Assembly: GCA_945890755.1 (NCBI GenBank)
Contig: CAMDDA010000012.1
Coordinates: 1-32,668, forward strand
DNA from: Candidatus Kuenenia stuttgartensis
Lineage (GTDB): Bacteria > Planctomycetota > Planctomycetia > Pirellulales > UBA1268
Reading direction: 5' to 3'
Length of the DNA stretch: 32,668 nucleotides
Made by a program: the position numbers and the translations under genes. Positions within the stretch are counted from its first letter, which is position 1. Every line of letters begins with the position of its first letter. Shown here piece after piece: positions 22,716 to 31,124 of this stretch. The notes beneath the pieces were generated by a model. It worked only from the letters and a program-made list of their open reading frames with translations. It searched no databases and had not been told where the DNA came from.

Positions 22716-23777
22716 ATGGCATGGCAAGGCATCGAAGGACACGACGCGATCGCTCACCGGTTTGCAGCCGCGGCTGAGCGGGGCCGCGTCGGCGGCTCGT
22801 ATCTGTTCGTGGGTCAGCCGGGCGTGGGCAAGAGCACGTTCGCACTCGCCCTCGCCAAGGCGTTCGCATGTCATGCGGTCGGCCCCGGCCTCGTGCCCTG
22901 CGGACGGTGTGCGTCGTGCATGCAGGCCGATGCCGGCAGTCATCCCGACATCGACGTGGTGGCGAAGCCGGAAGACAGGGCGTCCATTCCGCTCGAGACA
23001 TTCATCGGGCCTCCGGACAACCGCATGCGTGAAGGACTCTGCTGGCGGATCAAGCTCCGGCCCGCCGTCGGCGTCCGCAAGACCGCGATCGTTCTCGATG
23101 CCGACGCACTGCTCGACGAAGCCGCCAACTGTCTGCTCAAGACCCTCGAAGAGCCGCCGGAAGGAGCCGTGATCATCCTGGTCGGCACGTCGCTCGAACG
23201 GCAGTTGCCAACGATACGATCGCGGTGTCAGACGATCCGCTTCGCGCCGCTCGACGGTGGCGTCGTCCGCGACATCCTGGCGCGGGAACATGCCGGCGAG
23301 ACGATCGCTCCGGCCTTGCTCGATGCCGCCGCCGCGGCCAGCGGTGGCAGTCTCGCCCGCGGCCGGCTGCTGCTCGACCCGGCCGTGACGGCGTTTCGGG
23401 CCACGCTCATCCAGGCGCTCGCCCGCCGGCCACTGCGCGGAGTGGAACTCGCACGGGAGACGATCGCGCTCGTTGACGCCGCCGGCAAGGAGGCGCCACC
23501 GCGCCGGGCCCGGCTGCGGGTCGTGCTCGAGACGGCGGTCGAGTTTTTTCGGGCGGCGATCCGTCACGAGGCCGCCGGCGACCGGCCAGCCGATCCGGTG
23601 CTCGCGGAGCCGGTCGCGGGACAGCCGGCCGACACCGATGAACTGCTGGCCGCCCTCCAGCAGACACTCACCTGTCTCGCGGCCGTCGAGCGCAATGCGA
23701 ATCCGGCCGCGGTGATCGATGCCTGGACGGCGATGCTCGAAGAGCCGCGGCTCGCCCAGTCTGCCCGGCTTGCCTGA
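22716..23777 (+). CDS. holB: DNA polymerase III delta' subunit (clamp loader)
   Basis: A 353-residue AAA+ clamp-loader subunit. Its order is FVGQPGVGKST (P-loop 33-40), a zinc module with four Cys (52, 62, 65, 68), LDADALLDEAANCLLKTLEEPP (Walker B region) and the clamp-loader SRC motif in TIRSRCQTIRF. The C-terminal third is helical and less conserved. The delta' subunit usually lacks ATPase activity, but this P-loop looks intact, so it could also be described as DnaX-like; the length and tmk linkage favour delta'. The ATG at 22716 has GAGGG about 8 bases upstream. Confidence 0.9.
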   Translation: MAWQGIEGHDAIAHRFAAAAERGRVGGSYLFVGQPGVGKSTFALALAKAFACHAVGPGLVPCGRCASCMQADAGSHPDIDVVAKPEDRASIPLETFIGPPDNRMREGLCWRIKLRPAVGVRKTAIVLDADALLDEAANCLLKTLEEPPEGAVIILVGTSLERQLPTIRSRCQTIRFAPLDGGVVRDILAREHAGETIAPALLDAAAAASGGSLARGRLLLDPAVTAFRATLIQALARRPLRGVELARETIALVDAAGKEAPPRRARLRVVLETAVEFFRAAIRHEAAGDRPADPVLAEPVAGQPADTDELLAALQQTLTCLAAVERNANPAAVIDAWTAMLEEPRLAQSARLA

Positions 23778-23914
23778 ACCCAGGCCGCTGGCAGGCAGAG
23801 TCTGCCGGCTCGTCCGTGTGAATCGATTTTTCCGCGAGCGCCTGTCGATCTGACGGGGGTGGCGGCGGCGGCGGAGTCGTGCGCCCGTTTTCAGCAGCGG
23901 CAAGACGGTGACGC

Positions 23915-26644
23915 ATGGCGGCACGCACGGGCATGAACGACGCCCGAGCTCTCCGAGTTCTCGGCGGCTCATTCGTGGCCGGGCTTCTGTGCGCCGCCGC
24001 GGTGTCGGCTGCGATCCAAGGGGACGGCGTCGATCGTCCCTTCTTTGGACTCGAAGACCCGGCCTCGAACGAGGCAGTCGTGTCAGCCCCGCCGCCGGCT
24101 GCAGCGGCCCCCGCGCGGTCTGCGCACCAACCGGTGGCCGAGAAGCCTGCCGTCGGCGATCTCGCGCGGCTGGCCGAAGCACTGGCCACCACGCCGCCGG
24201 AGCGACTCGCGCTCGAAGGCGCCGCCGCACCACAGGCAGCGTTCCTCGTCGCCCAGGCCGTGCCCCGACCGCAGGCCCCGCTCACGCCTGCGATCGCCGC
24301 GGCGTCGGCTCCCGCCCAGCCCGTTGTCCCCGACCTCCCCGCCGAGCCGGTGGCAGCAGACCCGGGCTATGTGACGGTCGAGGGTGAGGCAGCACCACCC
24401 CCTGCAAGCGAGCCCCTGAAGGCACTCGTCGCCCGGATGCACAGGCGGCAGCCGGCCGATCAACAGCCGGCAACGCCGCAGGCCGCAGCCGGCCGGCAGC
24501 AAGACGTTGCCGCGCAGCCGGCGGCTGCCGCGCCACTGCCGGGCGCCGAGTGGACCGACCCCGACAGCGTGAACTGGGCCGACGCACCTGACCGTCAGCC
24601 GTCCGCCGCAGACGGTGGAAGGCTCCGCGACCGTCTCGTCGATCGCCTCAACGGGCAGCCGTCGCATCGAGAGGGGCCACTCGGCAATGGCCGGCTCCTC
24701 GAACGGCTCTGGAGCGAACGCCGCGGGCTTCGCGCCGAGGCAGATGAGACCGCTCCCTCAGAAGCAGTCGCTCCGCTCGATGATCCATCGACGAGCACTC
24801 GGCAGTGGCCCCGGCCGGAGAAGCTCCACGAGCAACTCGACCGGCTCGATGCGGCTGCGGCCCGCGGCACTGCCGGCGACGTGGCAGCCTGGTGCCGAAC
24901 GGCCCGCGGTCAGCTCGACGCCGTGCTCGCAGCCTCGGGCCCACACGACGCCGACGCTCCGGCCCTGCTCCTCGCGCTGAGCGACGCGGTCGCCCAGGGC
25001 ATGGCTGCCGCCGACCGCACGGCCGATCCGGTGGTCGCCACCGACACGCGGCGGGCGGCGCTCGCCGTTGCGCGACGTGTCGCAGTATGGCGGTCGGCGG
25101 CCGCGGTGGCGGCCGAAGCCGGTGCGCCGGCGAGACCTCCCGGCGGCGGCGACATGGGTGACCTGCTCGCCGGCACGGCTGCGGCCCGCGATACCATGCG
25201 GCTGCTCGCGGCGCTCGAGGCCTTCGAGTCGGCTCCGAGGGGAGCCACTGCGGGAGCCGTTCGAGACTCCCTGGCCGCAGTGTCGGCAGCTCCTGCCGCG
25301 GCGGCCCGGGGCGTGGCTCGCGCCGTGCAGGATCACTACCTCGCGCCGAACGTGCGGGTCGCCGTCCATCAGGAGTTCGTCTCCCGGCTGCTGCCGGAGT
25401 CCACCGTCACGACGGGCCCGCTGCAGGACTTCGTGCTCGGCCGCAAGGTGCGGGGCACCCGCACGGTCGAGCAATCGACCGAGGTGCGGTTCGTGCCGGA
25501 TACGTCGAGCATTCGTATGGAACTGCTCATCAACGGCGAGGTGGCGTCCCGGACCGTCACCGAGGCCGGCCCCGTCGCGATCCACTCCCGCGGCGCGGCA
25601 TCGTTCGTCGTCCGCAAGCCGATCGCGCTCTCCGCTTCTGGTCTGGCCTTCAGCGCCGCCGTCGGCACCGCCTCCAACGAATCGCAGTTGGCGAACATCG
25701 AGACGAGCTTCGACGGTGTGCCGATCATGGGCTCGCTGGTTCGTACCATCGCCCGCAGCCAGCACGACGAGAGCCGGGCCGAGGCCACCCGCGAAGTGAA
25801 CGGCCGGATCATCAGCCGCGCCTGCCGCGAGGTCGACTCGCAGGCTGAGCCGCGGTTCGCCGAGATGGCCGAGCGGGTACGGGAACGAATCTGGGAGCCG
25901 CTCGTCGGCCTCGGCCTCGAGCCCACGCCCGCGGCCCTCGAGACGACTGCGACGCAGGCCACCGTCCGGCTGCGGCTCGCCGGCGACGGGCAGCTCGCCG
26001 CCCACACGCCCCGGCCGCGGGCGCCCGACGAGGCACTCCTCAGCCTCCAGGTGCACGACTCGTCGGTGAACAACGCCACCGACCGGCTGGGCCTGGCGGG
26101 CCACACGATGAGCCTCGAGGCGCTCATCACGCTGATCTGCGAACGGCTCGGCATCCCGCCGCGGATTCCCGACGACCTGCCCGAAGGCGTGAGCATCACG
26201 TTCGCCGCCGAGGCGCCACTGCACGTGGAGTGCCGCGACGGCCTGGTGCACCTGCGGGTGGCCCTCGACGCGCTCGAGAGCGGCCGCCGCAATTGGTACG
26301 ACATCGTGGCCCGCGTGGCCTACCGGCCGTCAGGCTCCGGCGCGCAGGTCGTGCTCGAACGCGAGGGCCCGGTGCAGCTTGGCGGCCCGGGCCATCAAGG
26401 CCGCATGGAGATCGCACTCCGCACGGTGTTCGGCAAAGTGTTTGCCAAGGACCGGCCCGTGAAGATCCTGCCCGACACGATCGCGATGCATCCGCGGCTC
26501 ACCGACGCCCGAGCCGTGCAGGCGACGTGCGCCGAGGGCTGGTTCGCCCTGGCGCTCGCCACGACGGCGCAGGCCGAGGCGGTCGTCACGCCGCCGCCGG
26601 CAGAACGCGCCGCCGCCCAGCCGCGCCGCATCCTGCGGCGATAG
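23915..26644 (+). CDS. Large exported or membrane-anchored protein of unknown function
   Basis: A 909-residue protein with an N-terminal hydrophobic segment (residues 15-34) that is a signal peptide or anchor. Residues about 40-310 are low-complexity, rich in Ala, Pro and Gln. Residues 310-480 look helical (ARGVARAVQDHY). From about 484 to 890 a more conserved domain begins VHQEFVSRLLPES, continues FVPDTSSIRMELLINGEVAS, has GVPIMGSLVRTIARSQHDES, and ends with a beta-rich stretch (ITFAAEAPLHVECRDGLVHL; MEIALRTVFGKVF). I recognise no family. The high-GC codon use matches its neighbours, so it is not obviously acquired. ATG 23915 is chosen; ATG 23933 also keeps the hydrophobic segment. Confidence 0.85.
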   Translation: MAARTGMNDARALRVLGGSFVAGLLCAAAVSAAIQGDGVDRPFFGLEDPASNEAVVSAPPPAAAAPARSAHQPVAEKPAVGDLARLAEALATTPPERLALEGAAAPQAAFLVAQAVPRPQAPLTPAIAAASAPAQPVVPDLPAEPVAADPGYVTVEGEAAPPPASEPLKALVARMHRRQPADQQPATPQAAAGRQQDVAAQPAAAAPLPGAEWTDPDSVNWADAPDRQPSAADGGRLRDRLVDRLNGQPSHREGPLGNGRLLERLWSERRGLRAEADETAPSEAVAPLDDPSTSTRQWPRPEKLHEQLDRLDAAAARGTAGDVAAWCRTARGQLDAVLAASGPHDADAPALLLALSDAVAQGMAAADRTADPVVATDTRRAALAVARRVAVWRSAAAVAAEAGAPARPPGGGDMGDLLAGTAAARDTMRLLAALEAFESAPRGATAGAVRDSLAAVSAAPAAAARGVARAVQDHYLAPNVRVAVHQEFVSRLLPESTVTTGPLQDFVLGRKVRGTRTVEQSTEVRFVPDTSSIRMELLINGEVASRTVTEAGPVAIHSRGAASFVVRKPIALSASGLAFSAAVGTASNESQLANIETSFDGVPIMGSLVRTIARSQHDESRAEATREVNGRIISRACREVDSQAEPRFAEMAERVRERIWEPLVGLGLEPTPAALETTATQATVRLRLAGDGQLAAHTPRPRAPDEALLSLQVHDSSVNNATDRLGLAGHTMSLEALITLICERLGIPPRIPDDLPEGVSITFAAEAPLHVECRDGLVHLRVALDALESGRRNWYDIVARVAYRPSGSGAQVVLEREGPVQLGGPGHQGRMEIALRTVFGKVFAKDRPVKILPDTIAMHPRLTDARAVQATCAEGWFALALATTAQAEAVVTPPPAERAAAQPRRILRR

Positions 26645-26736
26645 CCGCAGCGGCAGCAGAGCCGTTGAAAAGTGGACCATGTGGCCGGACAATCCGCGTC
26701 ACTTCCCACCGTTCTACATCGCCATGAGGCCTGCCG

Positions 26737-28152
26737 ATGTCCGCTGCCACGCCCGCGTTTCGCACCGAGTCCGACAGCATGGGGGAGGTGCGGGTGCCCG
26801 CCGACCGCTACTGGGGCGCCCAGACGGAGCGGTCGCGCGACAACTTCAAGATCGGCGTGGATCGCTTCCAGTGGGGCCGGGCCATCAAGCGGTCGCTCGG
26901 CATCCTCAAGAAGTGCGCGGCCTTGGCCAACGGTGAACTGGGTCAGCTGCCGGTCGATACGGTGAAGCTGATCACGCAGGCGGCCGACGAGGTGATCACC
27001 GGAAAGCTCGACGATCATTTCCCGCTCGTGGTCTTCCAGACCGGCAGCGGCACGCAGTCGAACATGAATGCCAACGAGGTGATCTCGAACCGCGCGATCG
27101 AGATCGCCGGCGGCGCGATGGGCTCGAAGAAGCCCGTGCATCCCAACGACGATGTGAACCGCGGCCAGTCGTCGAACGACACGTTTCCGACGGCGATGCA
27201 CATCGCGGCCGTCGAGGTGATCCACGGCCGCCTGCTGCCCGCCGTCCGGCAGCTCCGCGACGTCTTCCTCGGGCTCGAGCAGCAGCATGCCGATCTCGTG
27301 AAGATCGGCCGTACGCACTTACAGGACGCCACGCCGATCACGCTCGGCCAGGAGATTTCGAGCTGGCGGGCCCAGCTCGACGACCGTCTCGCCGGAATCG
27401 AACGGGCGCTGCCCGGGCTGTATGAGCTGGCGATCGGCGGCACGGCGGTGGGCACGGGACTCAACGCCCACCCGCGGTTCGGTGACGTGGCCGCGAGATT
27501 CATCGCCGAGGAGACGGGGCATCCGTTCGTGTCGGCCCCCAACAAGTTCGCGGCCCTCGCCGCCCACGACGCCCTCGTGGAAGTGAGCGCAGCCGAGCGG
27601 GGCCTGGCGATGGCCCTCCTCAAGATCGCCAACGACATCCGCTGGCTCGCCTCGGGCCCGCGGTGCGGCATCGGCGAGATCTCGATCCCGGAAAACGAGC
27701 CGGGCAGCTCGATCATGCCGGGCAAGGTGAATCCGACGCAGTGCGAGGCGATGACGATGGTCTGCGCCCAGGTGTTCGGCAACGACGCGGCCGTGGCCTT
27801 CGCCGGCAGCCAGGGCAACTTCCAGCTCAACGTCTACAAGCCTGTGATGATCCACAACGTGTTGGAGAGCGCCGATCTCATCGCCGACGCCTGCGACTCG
27901 ATGCGGATCCACTGTGCGACGGGCATCGAGCCCAACCTGGCCCGCATTCAGCACCACCTCGACGACTCGCTCATGCTCGTGACGGCGCTCAATACCCATA
28001 TCGGCTACGAAAAGGCGGCGAAGATCGCCAAGAAGGCCCACGTGGAGGGCACGAGCCTGAAGGCCGCGGCGGTCACGCTGGGCTACGTCACCCCGGAGCA
28101 GTACGACCAGTGGGTCGTGCCGGTGGAGATGACACGGCCGTTGGCAACCTGA
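26737..28152 (+). CDS. fumC: Class II fumarate hydratase
   Basis: A 471-residue cytoplasmic TCA-cycle enzyme interconverting fumarate and malate. Conserved blocks are [57 protein letters not shown], the catalytic-loop signature [16 protein letters not shown] and [18 protein letters not shown]. The ATG at 26737 follows GAGG with about 8-base spacing. It ends just before a strong palindrome and converges on a hypothetical gene. Confidence 0.97.
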   Translation: MSAATPAFRTESDSMGEVRVPADRYWGAQTERSRDNFKIGVDRFQWGRAIKRSLGILKKCAALANGELGQLPVDTVKLITQAADEVITGKLDDHFPLVVFQTGSGTQSNMNANEVISNRAIEIAGGAMGSKKPVHPNDDVNRGQSSNDTFPTAMHIAAVEVIHGRLLPAVRQLRDVFLGLEQQHADLVKIGRTHLQDATPITLGQEISSWRAQLDDRLAGIERALPGLYELAIGGTAVGTGLNAHPRFGDVAARFIAEETGHPFVSAPNKFAALAAHDALVEVSAAERGLAMALLKIANDIRWLASGPRCGIGEISIPENEPGSSIMPGKVNPTQCEAMTMVCAQVFGNDAAVAFAGSQGNFQLNVYKPVMIHNVLESADLIADACDSMRIHCATGIEPNLARIQHHLDDSLMLVTALNTHIGYEKAAKIAKKAHVEGTSLKAAAVTLGYVTPEQYDQWVVPVEMTRPLAT

Positions 28153-28172
28153 GCGACGTGACCCCAACCAAG

Positions 28173-28193
28173 CCCCCGGGCGCAGCCCGGGGG
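28173..28193. terminator. Strong hairpin between convergent genes (family P-related)
   Basis: A perfect 9-bp stem, CCCCCGGGC with GCCCGGGGG, and a GCA loop lies 21 bases after the fumC stop and 11 bases from the end of the convergent gene. There is no T-run, so it is not a classic intrinsic terminator. The flanks (CAAG before, GATT after) and layout show it is a family P half element altered at three positions. Confidence 0.5.
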
Positions 28194-28203
28194 ATTCCGG
28201 ACG

Positions 28204-28776
28204 TCATGCCGGTGCGGCCGGCATCGCCCGCGGATACCGCGGCACGAGCCGCGGTGGCGGCTCGCGGCCTTCCTCCAGCCGCCACTCCTCCCGCTCGTCG
28301 TCGCTGGCGTAGTACATCAGCCACACGGTCCGGTCGTCGTCGCCGGTGCAGCTGCAATCCCAGTGCGTGTAGTTGTCGGGAAGATCGACCTGCTTGAGCA
28401 GCGCGGGCAAGATGTCACGGCGAATGACCGCGTAGAGCTCGCGGTCGGGAAGGTGGTCGGTGAAGTCGAGCACGATCCGCTTCTCGTAGAGGCGATCGAT
28501 CGTTTCCCACAGCCGCTCCCGCACCTGCTCGTCGTCGAGCGTGCATGCCGGCTGCATCGCCAGCGGCGGGTCGAACCAACGGGCCACGGGCACGAGCGGC
28601 GCCAACTCCCAGGCCAGCATCGACTCCAGGAACCGGTTCTCCGCCGCCGTCGGCAGCGAGCGAAAGTCGATCTCCCAGATCGCCTCATCGAGGTAGGGCT
28701 CGATGGCGTCTCGCAACTCGGCGTTGCGGAGCAGGCAGTCGACTTCTTCCGAATCAGGGTGGGGGGCGAGCGGCAT
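28204..28776 (-). CDS. Conserved-looking hypothetical protein
   Basis: A 190-residue acidic, soluble protein without signal peptide or membrane segment. It begins MPLAPHPDSEEVDCLLRNAE and continues with helical stretches (ELRDAIEPYLDEAIWEIDF; ENRFLESMLAWELAPLVPVA), then VLDFTDHLPDRELYAVIRRD, then WDCSCTGDDDRTVWLMYYAS. No catalytic motif is recognisable. The ATG at 28776 is preferred over a longer frame because GGAA lies 10 bases upstream and the extra residues look non-coding. It is separated from rpiB by a 464-bp repeat-filled gap. Confidence 0.75.
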   Translation of the reverse strand: MPLAPHPDSEEVDCLLRNAELRDAIEPYLDEAIWEIDFRSLPTAAENRFLESMLAWELAPLVPVARWFDPPLAMQPACTLDDEQVRERLWETIDRLYEKRIVLDFTDHLPDRELYAVIRRDILPALLKQVDLPDNYTHWDCSCTGDDDRTVWLMYYASDDEREEWRLEEGREPPPRLVPRYPRAMPAAPA

Positions 28777-28987
28777 GCCGTGACACTTCCAGGAGAAAGC
28801 TGGCTCGGTGCACGTGCTCCGAGCCACAGGTTCACGGACTCGACGATACCCAGCCCGTCGGCCGGTTCAACGAATGCGGCGGCCGAAATTCATCGTTTTT
28901 TAGCCGTCGGGCCGGCACGACCCCTACGACGCGCCGAGTTTCCGTGGCTTCGCCCGTTTGCGCGGCCCGGGCGGACGGCCACGATCC

Positions 28988-29213
28988 CCCGGCTTGCGGT
29001 GCTCCTTCCGACACAAGCCCTGAGCGCGAGCGAGGGGATCCCGTCCCATACAAGCCCTGAGCGCGAGCGAGGGGATCCCGTCCCGTACCGGCCAACGATC
29101 CCCCGGCTTGCGCCTGGGGGCTTGTATGGGGAGGGAATCCCGCAGTTTGCGCCTGGGGGCTTGTATGGGGAGGGGATCCCGCAGTTTGCGCCTGGGGGCA
29201 AGTATGGGAGGGG
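28988..29213. repeat. Family P cluster with tandem half elements
   Basis: Two left halves (ACAAGCCCTGAGCGCGAGCG near 29013 and 29049) are followed by three right halves with an exact 39-bp period (GCGCCTGGGGGC at 29110, 29149 and 29188). The third ends CAAGTAT instead of CTTGTAT. The rest of the 28777-29240 gap shows no gene. Confidence 0.88.
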
Positions 29214-29240
29214 ATTCACCGGGGCCCGACAGCCGGCCGG

Positions 29241-29705
29241 CTACTTCGCGGAGGTCACGTCGGAGCAGTCGGGTTCGAGCGCCGCGATCTTGGCCACACG
29301 GCGGGCGTGCCGGCCTCCCTCGAACTGGGTGGTGAGCCAGGTCTGAATGAGCTTGTCCTGCACCTCCGGACCGATCATCTCGGCGGAAAGGCAGAGCACG
29401 TTGAGATCGTTGTGCCGCCGGCTCATCTCCGCCGTCACCTCGTCGTGGCAGGTGGCCGCCCGCACGCCCGGCAGTTTGTTGGCTGCGATCGCCATGCCGA
29501 CGCCTGTGCAGCAGAGGAGGATGCCGCGATCGACCGTGCCCCCGCTCACGCGGCGGGCCACGTCGGCGGCCACGTCGGGATAGTCCACGGCATCCTCGCC
29601 ATGTGAGCCGCAGTCGATGATCTCGTGGCCGAGCCTTTGGAGCAGCCCCATGAGCCGCTGCCGCGCGGCGACACCCCGATGATCACTGCCGATTGCAATC
29701 CGCAT
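29241..29705 (-). CDS. rpiB: Ribose-5-phosphate isomerase B
   Basis: A 154-residue RpiB/LacA-LacB family sugar isomerase of the pentose phosphate pathway. It shows IGSDHRGVAAR, a conserved Asp-rich VDYPDVAADVA, the active-site CCTGVGMAIAANK (usual CGTG; the catalytic Cys is kept and the following Gly is Cys), RAATCHDEVTAEMSRRHNDLN and FEGGRHARRVAKI. The ATG at 29705 begins exactly at MRIAIGSDHRG; upstream extensions are not family-like. It lies 41 bases downstream of the YrdC-phosphatase fusion gene, probably in one operon. Confidence 0.94.
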   Translation of the reverse strand: MRIAIGSDHRGVAARQRLMGLLQRLGHEIIDCGSHGEDAVDYPDVAADVARRVSGGTVDRGILLCCTGVGMAIAANKLPGVRAATCHDEVTAEMSRRHNDLNVLCLSAEMIGPEVQDKLIQTWLTTQFEGGRHARRVAKIAALEPDCSDVTSAK

Positions 29706-29746
29706 GATGGACGAAACACTCCGTGAAAATGGTCGCAGCCGCCCGC

Positions 29747-30877
29747 TCACTGCCGCGGGAACTCGGCCTTGAGTGTATCCATTCTGGCAACCAGATGCCC
29801 GTGGATCTGCCGGGCGCATTTTCGGTAGGTTTCCGGCGGCCCGCCGATGGGGTCGATGACGTCGCGGCGGTCGGGTGCGAGCATCGTCACGCGGCCCCCC
29901 GCCTCGGGAAATTGGCCCAGAATCGCGTCGCGGTGGGCCGCAGTCATCGTGAGGATCACGTCGGCCTGACGCACGAGGGCCTCGGTGAGCGGCTGGCTCT
30001 CGTGGCTGGCCAGGTCGCCCCCCAGTTCGGCGGCTGCCTCGACGGCATTGACGCTCGCCGGCCCGCCCCCCCAGGCCGCGAGGCCCGCGCTCGCCACCAC
30101 GACACCCCGCTGATCTACCTCGTCGGGTCGGCAGCCGAGCCGCTCCGCCACGAGCCGCCGAAACACCGCCTCAGCCATCGGGCTGCGGCAGGTGTTGCCA
30201 GTGCACACGAAGAGCACCATCAGGCTCGCGAGCCGGCGGACGGTCTCCTCGGCCACCACACCCTGCCGCACCATCCGAAATGCATTGTCTGCCACCGCGA
30301 TCGTCGATACCGGCTGGGCATAGCGGGTGCGGCCGTCATCGAGCACGATGGCAACCGCCCCGTCAGCCCGCGTGATCAACTCCTCGGCCGTGACAGCAGG
30401 CTCGTCGCCGGGTTCGGCCAGGAGCACGGGTCCCGCCAGCATCTTCATGCACTCGGCAAGCATCGGGTGCCCGGGGATTCGCAGCCGCAGCCGTCCGGCG
30501 GTGACGGCCGCCCGGCGCGACCCTTCCGGCAGCCGATACACCAGGCTCTCGGGGTGGTCGTCGGGCACGAGCATCGCCACCGGTCCGGGCCAGCACCGCC
30601 GCGACAGCCGCCGGCCGATCGGGGGCATCGCGGGAGCCCAGTCGAGCACCTCGTCGGCACTCTTGAGCGCGAGCGTGAGCGGCGGCTCGTCGGGATGTGC
30701 CGCCGCGAGTCCGCGAAGACGATCGGCGGCTCCGGCGGCCCGCGCCGCTGCCGCGATCACGTAGTCGGTCTCGGTCGGAAAGGCCACCGCCAGCCCTTCG
30801 GCGAGGGCCTGCACCGCGCGATGCACGACGTCGCGGGCATCTTCGGTGCGACGCAGATCGATGACCATCGGCGGCAT
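29747..30877 (-). CDS. YrdC/Sua5-like domain fused to low-molecular-weight protein phosphatase
   Basis: A 376-residue fusion. Residues 4-215 resemble YrdC/TsaC: AVQALAEGLAVAFPTETDYV, LSRRCWPGPVAMLVP, LRLRIPGHPML and the end segment STIAVADNAFRMVRQG. The TsaC pocket appears eroded: PTETVYGL is PTETDYVI, the basic KxR before PL is missing (HPDEPPLTL), and the SxN motif is absent (LLAEPGDEP). Residues 220-376 are a low-molecular-weight phosphatase with an intact P-loop CTGNTCRS (Cys225, Arg231) and the acid in VIDPIGG. The phosphatase half is probably active on phosphotyrosine or phosphoarginine; the YrdC half may bind a nucleotide or RNA rather than make threonylcarbamoyl-AMP. The ATG at 30877 is preferred; no strong ribosome-binding site is visible. 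Confidence 0.85.
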   Translation of the reverse strand: MPPMVIDLRRTEDARDVVHRAVQALAEGLAVAFPTETDYVIAAAARAAGAADRLRGLAAAHPDEPPLTLALKSADEVLDWAPAMPPIGRRLSRRCWPGPVAMLVPDDHPESLVYRLPEGSRRAAVTAGRLRLRIPGHPMLAECMKMLAGPVLLAEPGDEPAVTAEELITRADGAVAIVLDDGRTRYAQPVSTIAVADNAFRMVRQGVVAEETVRRLASLMVLFVCTGNTCRSPMAEAVFRRLVAERLGCRPDEVDQRGVVVASAGLAAWGGGPASVNAVEAAAELGGDLASHESQPLTEALVRQADVILTMTAAHRDAILGQFPEAGGRVTMLAPDRRDVIDPIGGPPETYRKCARQIHGHLVARMDTLKAEFPRQ

Positions 30878-31124
30878 GAAATGGGCCGGCTGTGCGGCCG
30901 TGGGATCGGATGAAGGTGCTGTGCCGCTGCAACGACAGGCTGCGGCTGCATCACGGGCACACTGCCGACCGCACCCCCAACGGTACCGCGGTCTGAGCGG
31001 GCCAGTCAAGAATCGCAGTCTGGGCAAGCCGCCCCCGAAGCGACACTTTTCGGCTTGTGACAGCGACCGGTGCTCCGCTATTTCTCCGCGGCTTTGCCGC
31101 TCCCCCTCTGCAGTGCCGCACTTG

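Noticed and set aside
24758-26251. 497-codon minus-strand frame opposite the 909-residue protein
   Set aside because: The plus-strand frame has a signal segment and a coherent domain; the minus frame is Arg/Gly/His-rich without motifs.
30878-31124. Divergent promoter region between the YrdC-phosphatase fusion and bamA
   Set aside because: I looked for -35/-10 pairs and operators but found nothing above background; promoters must be there but cannot be placed.
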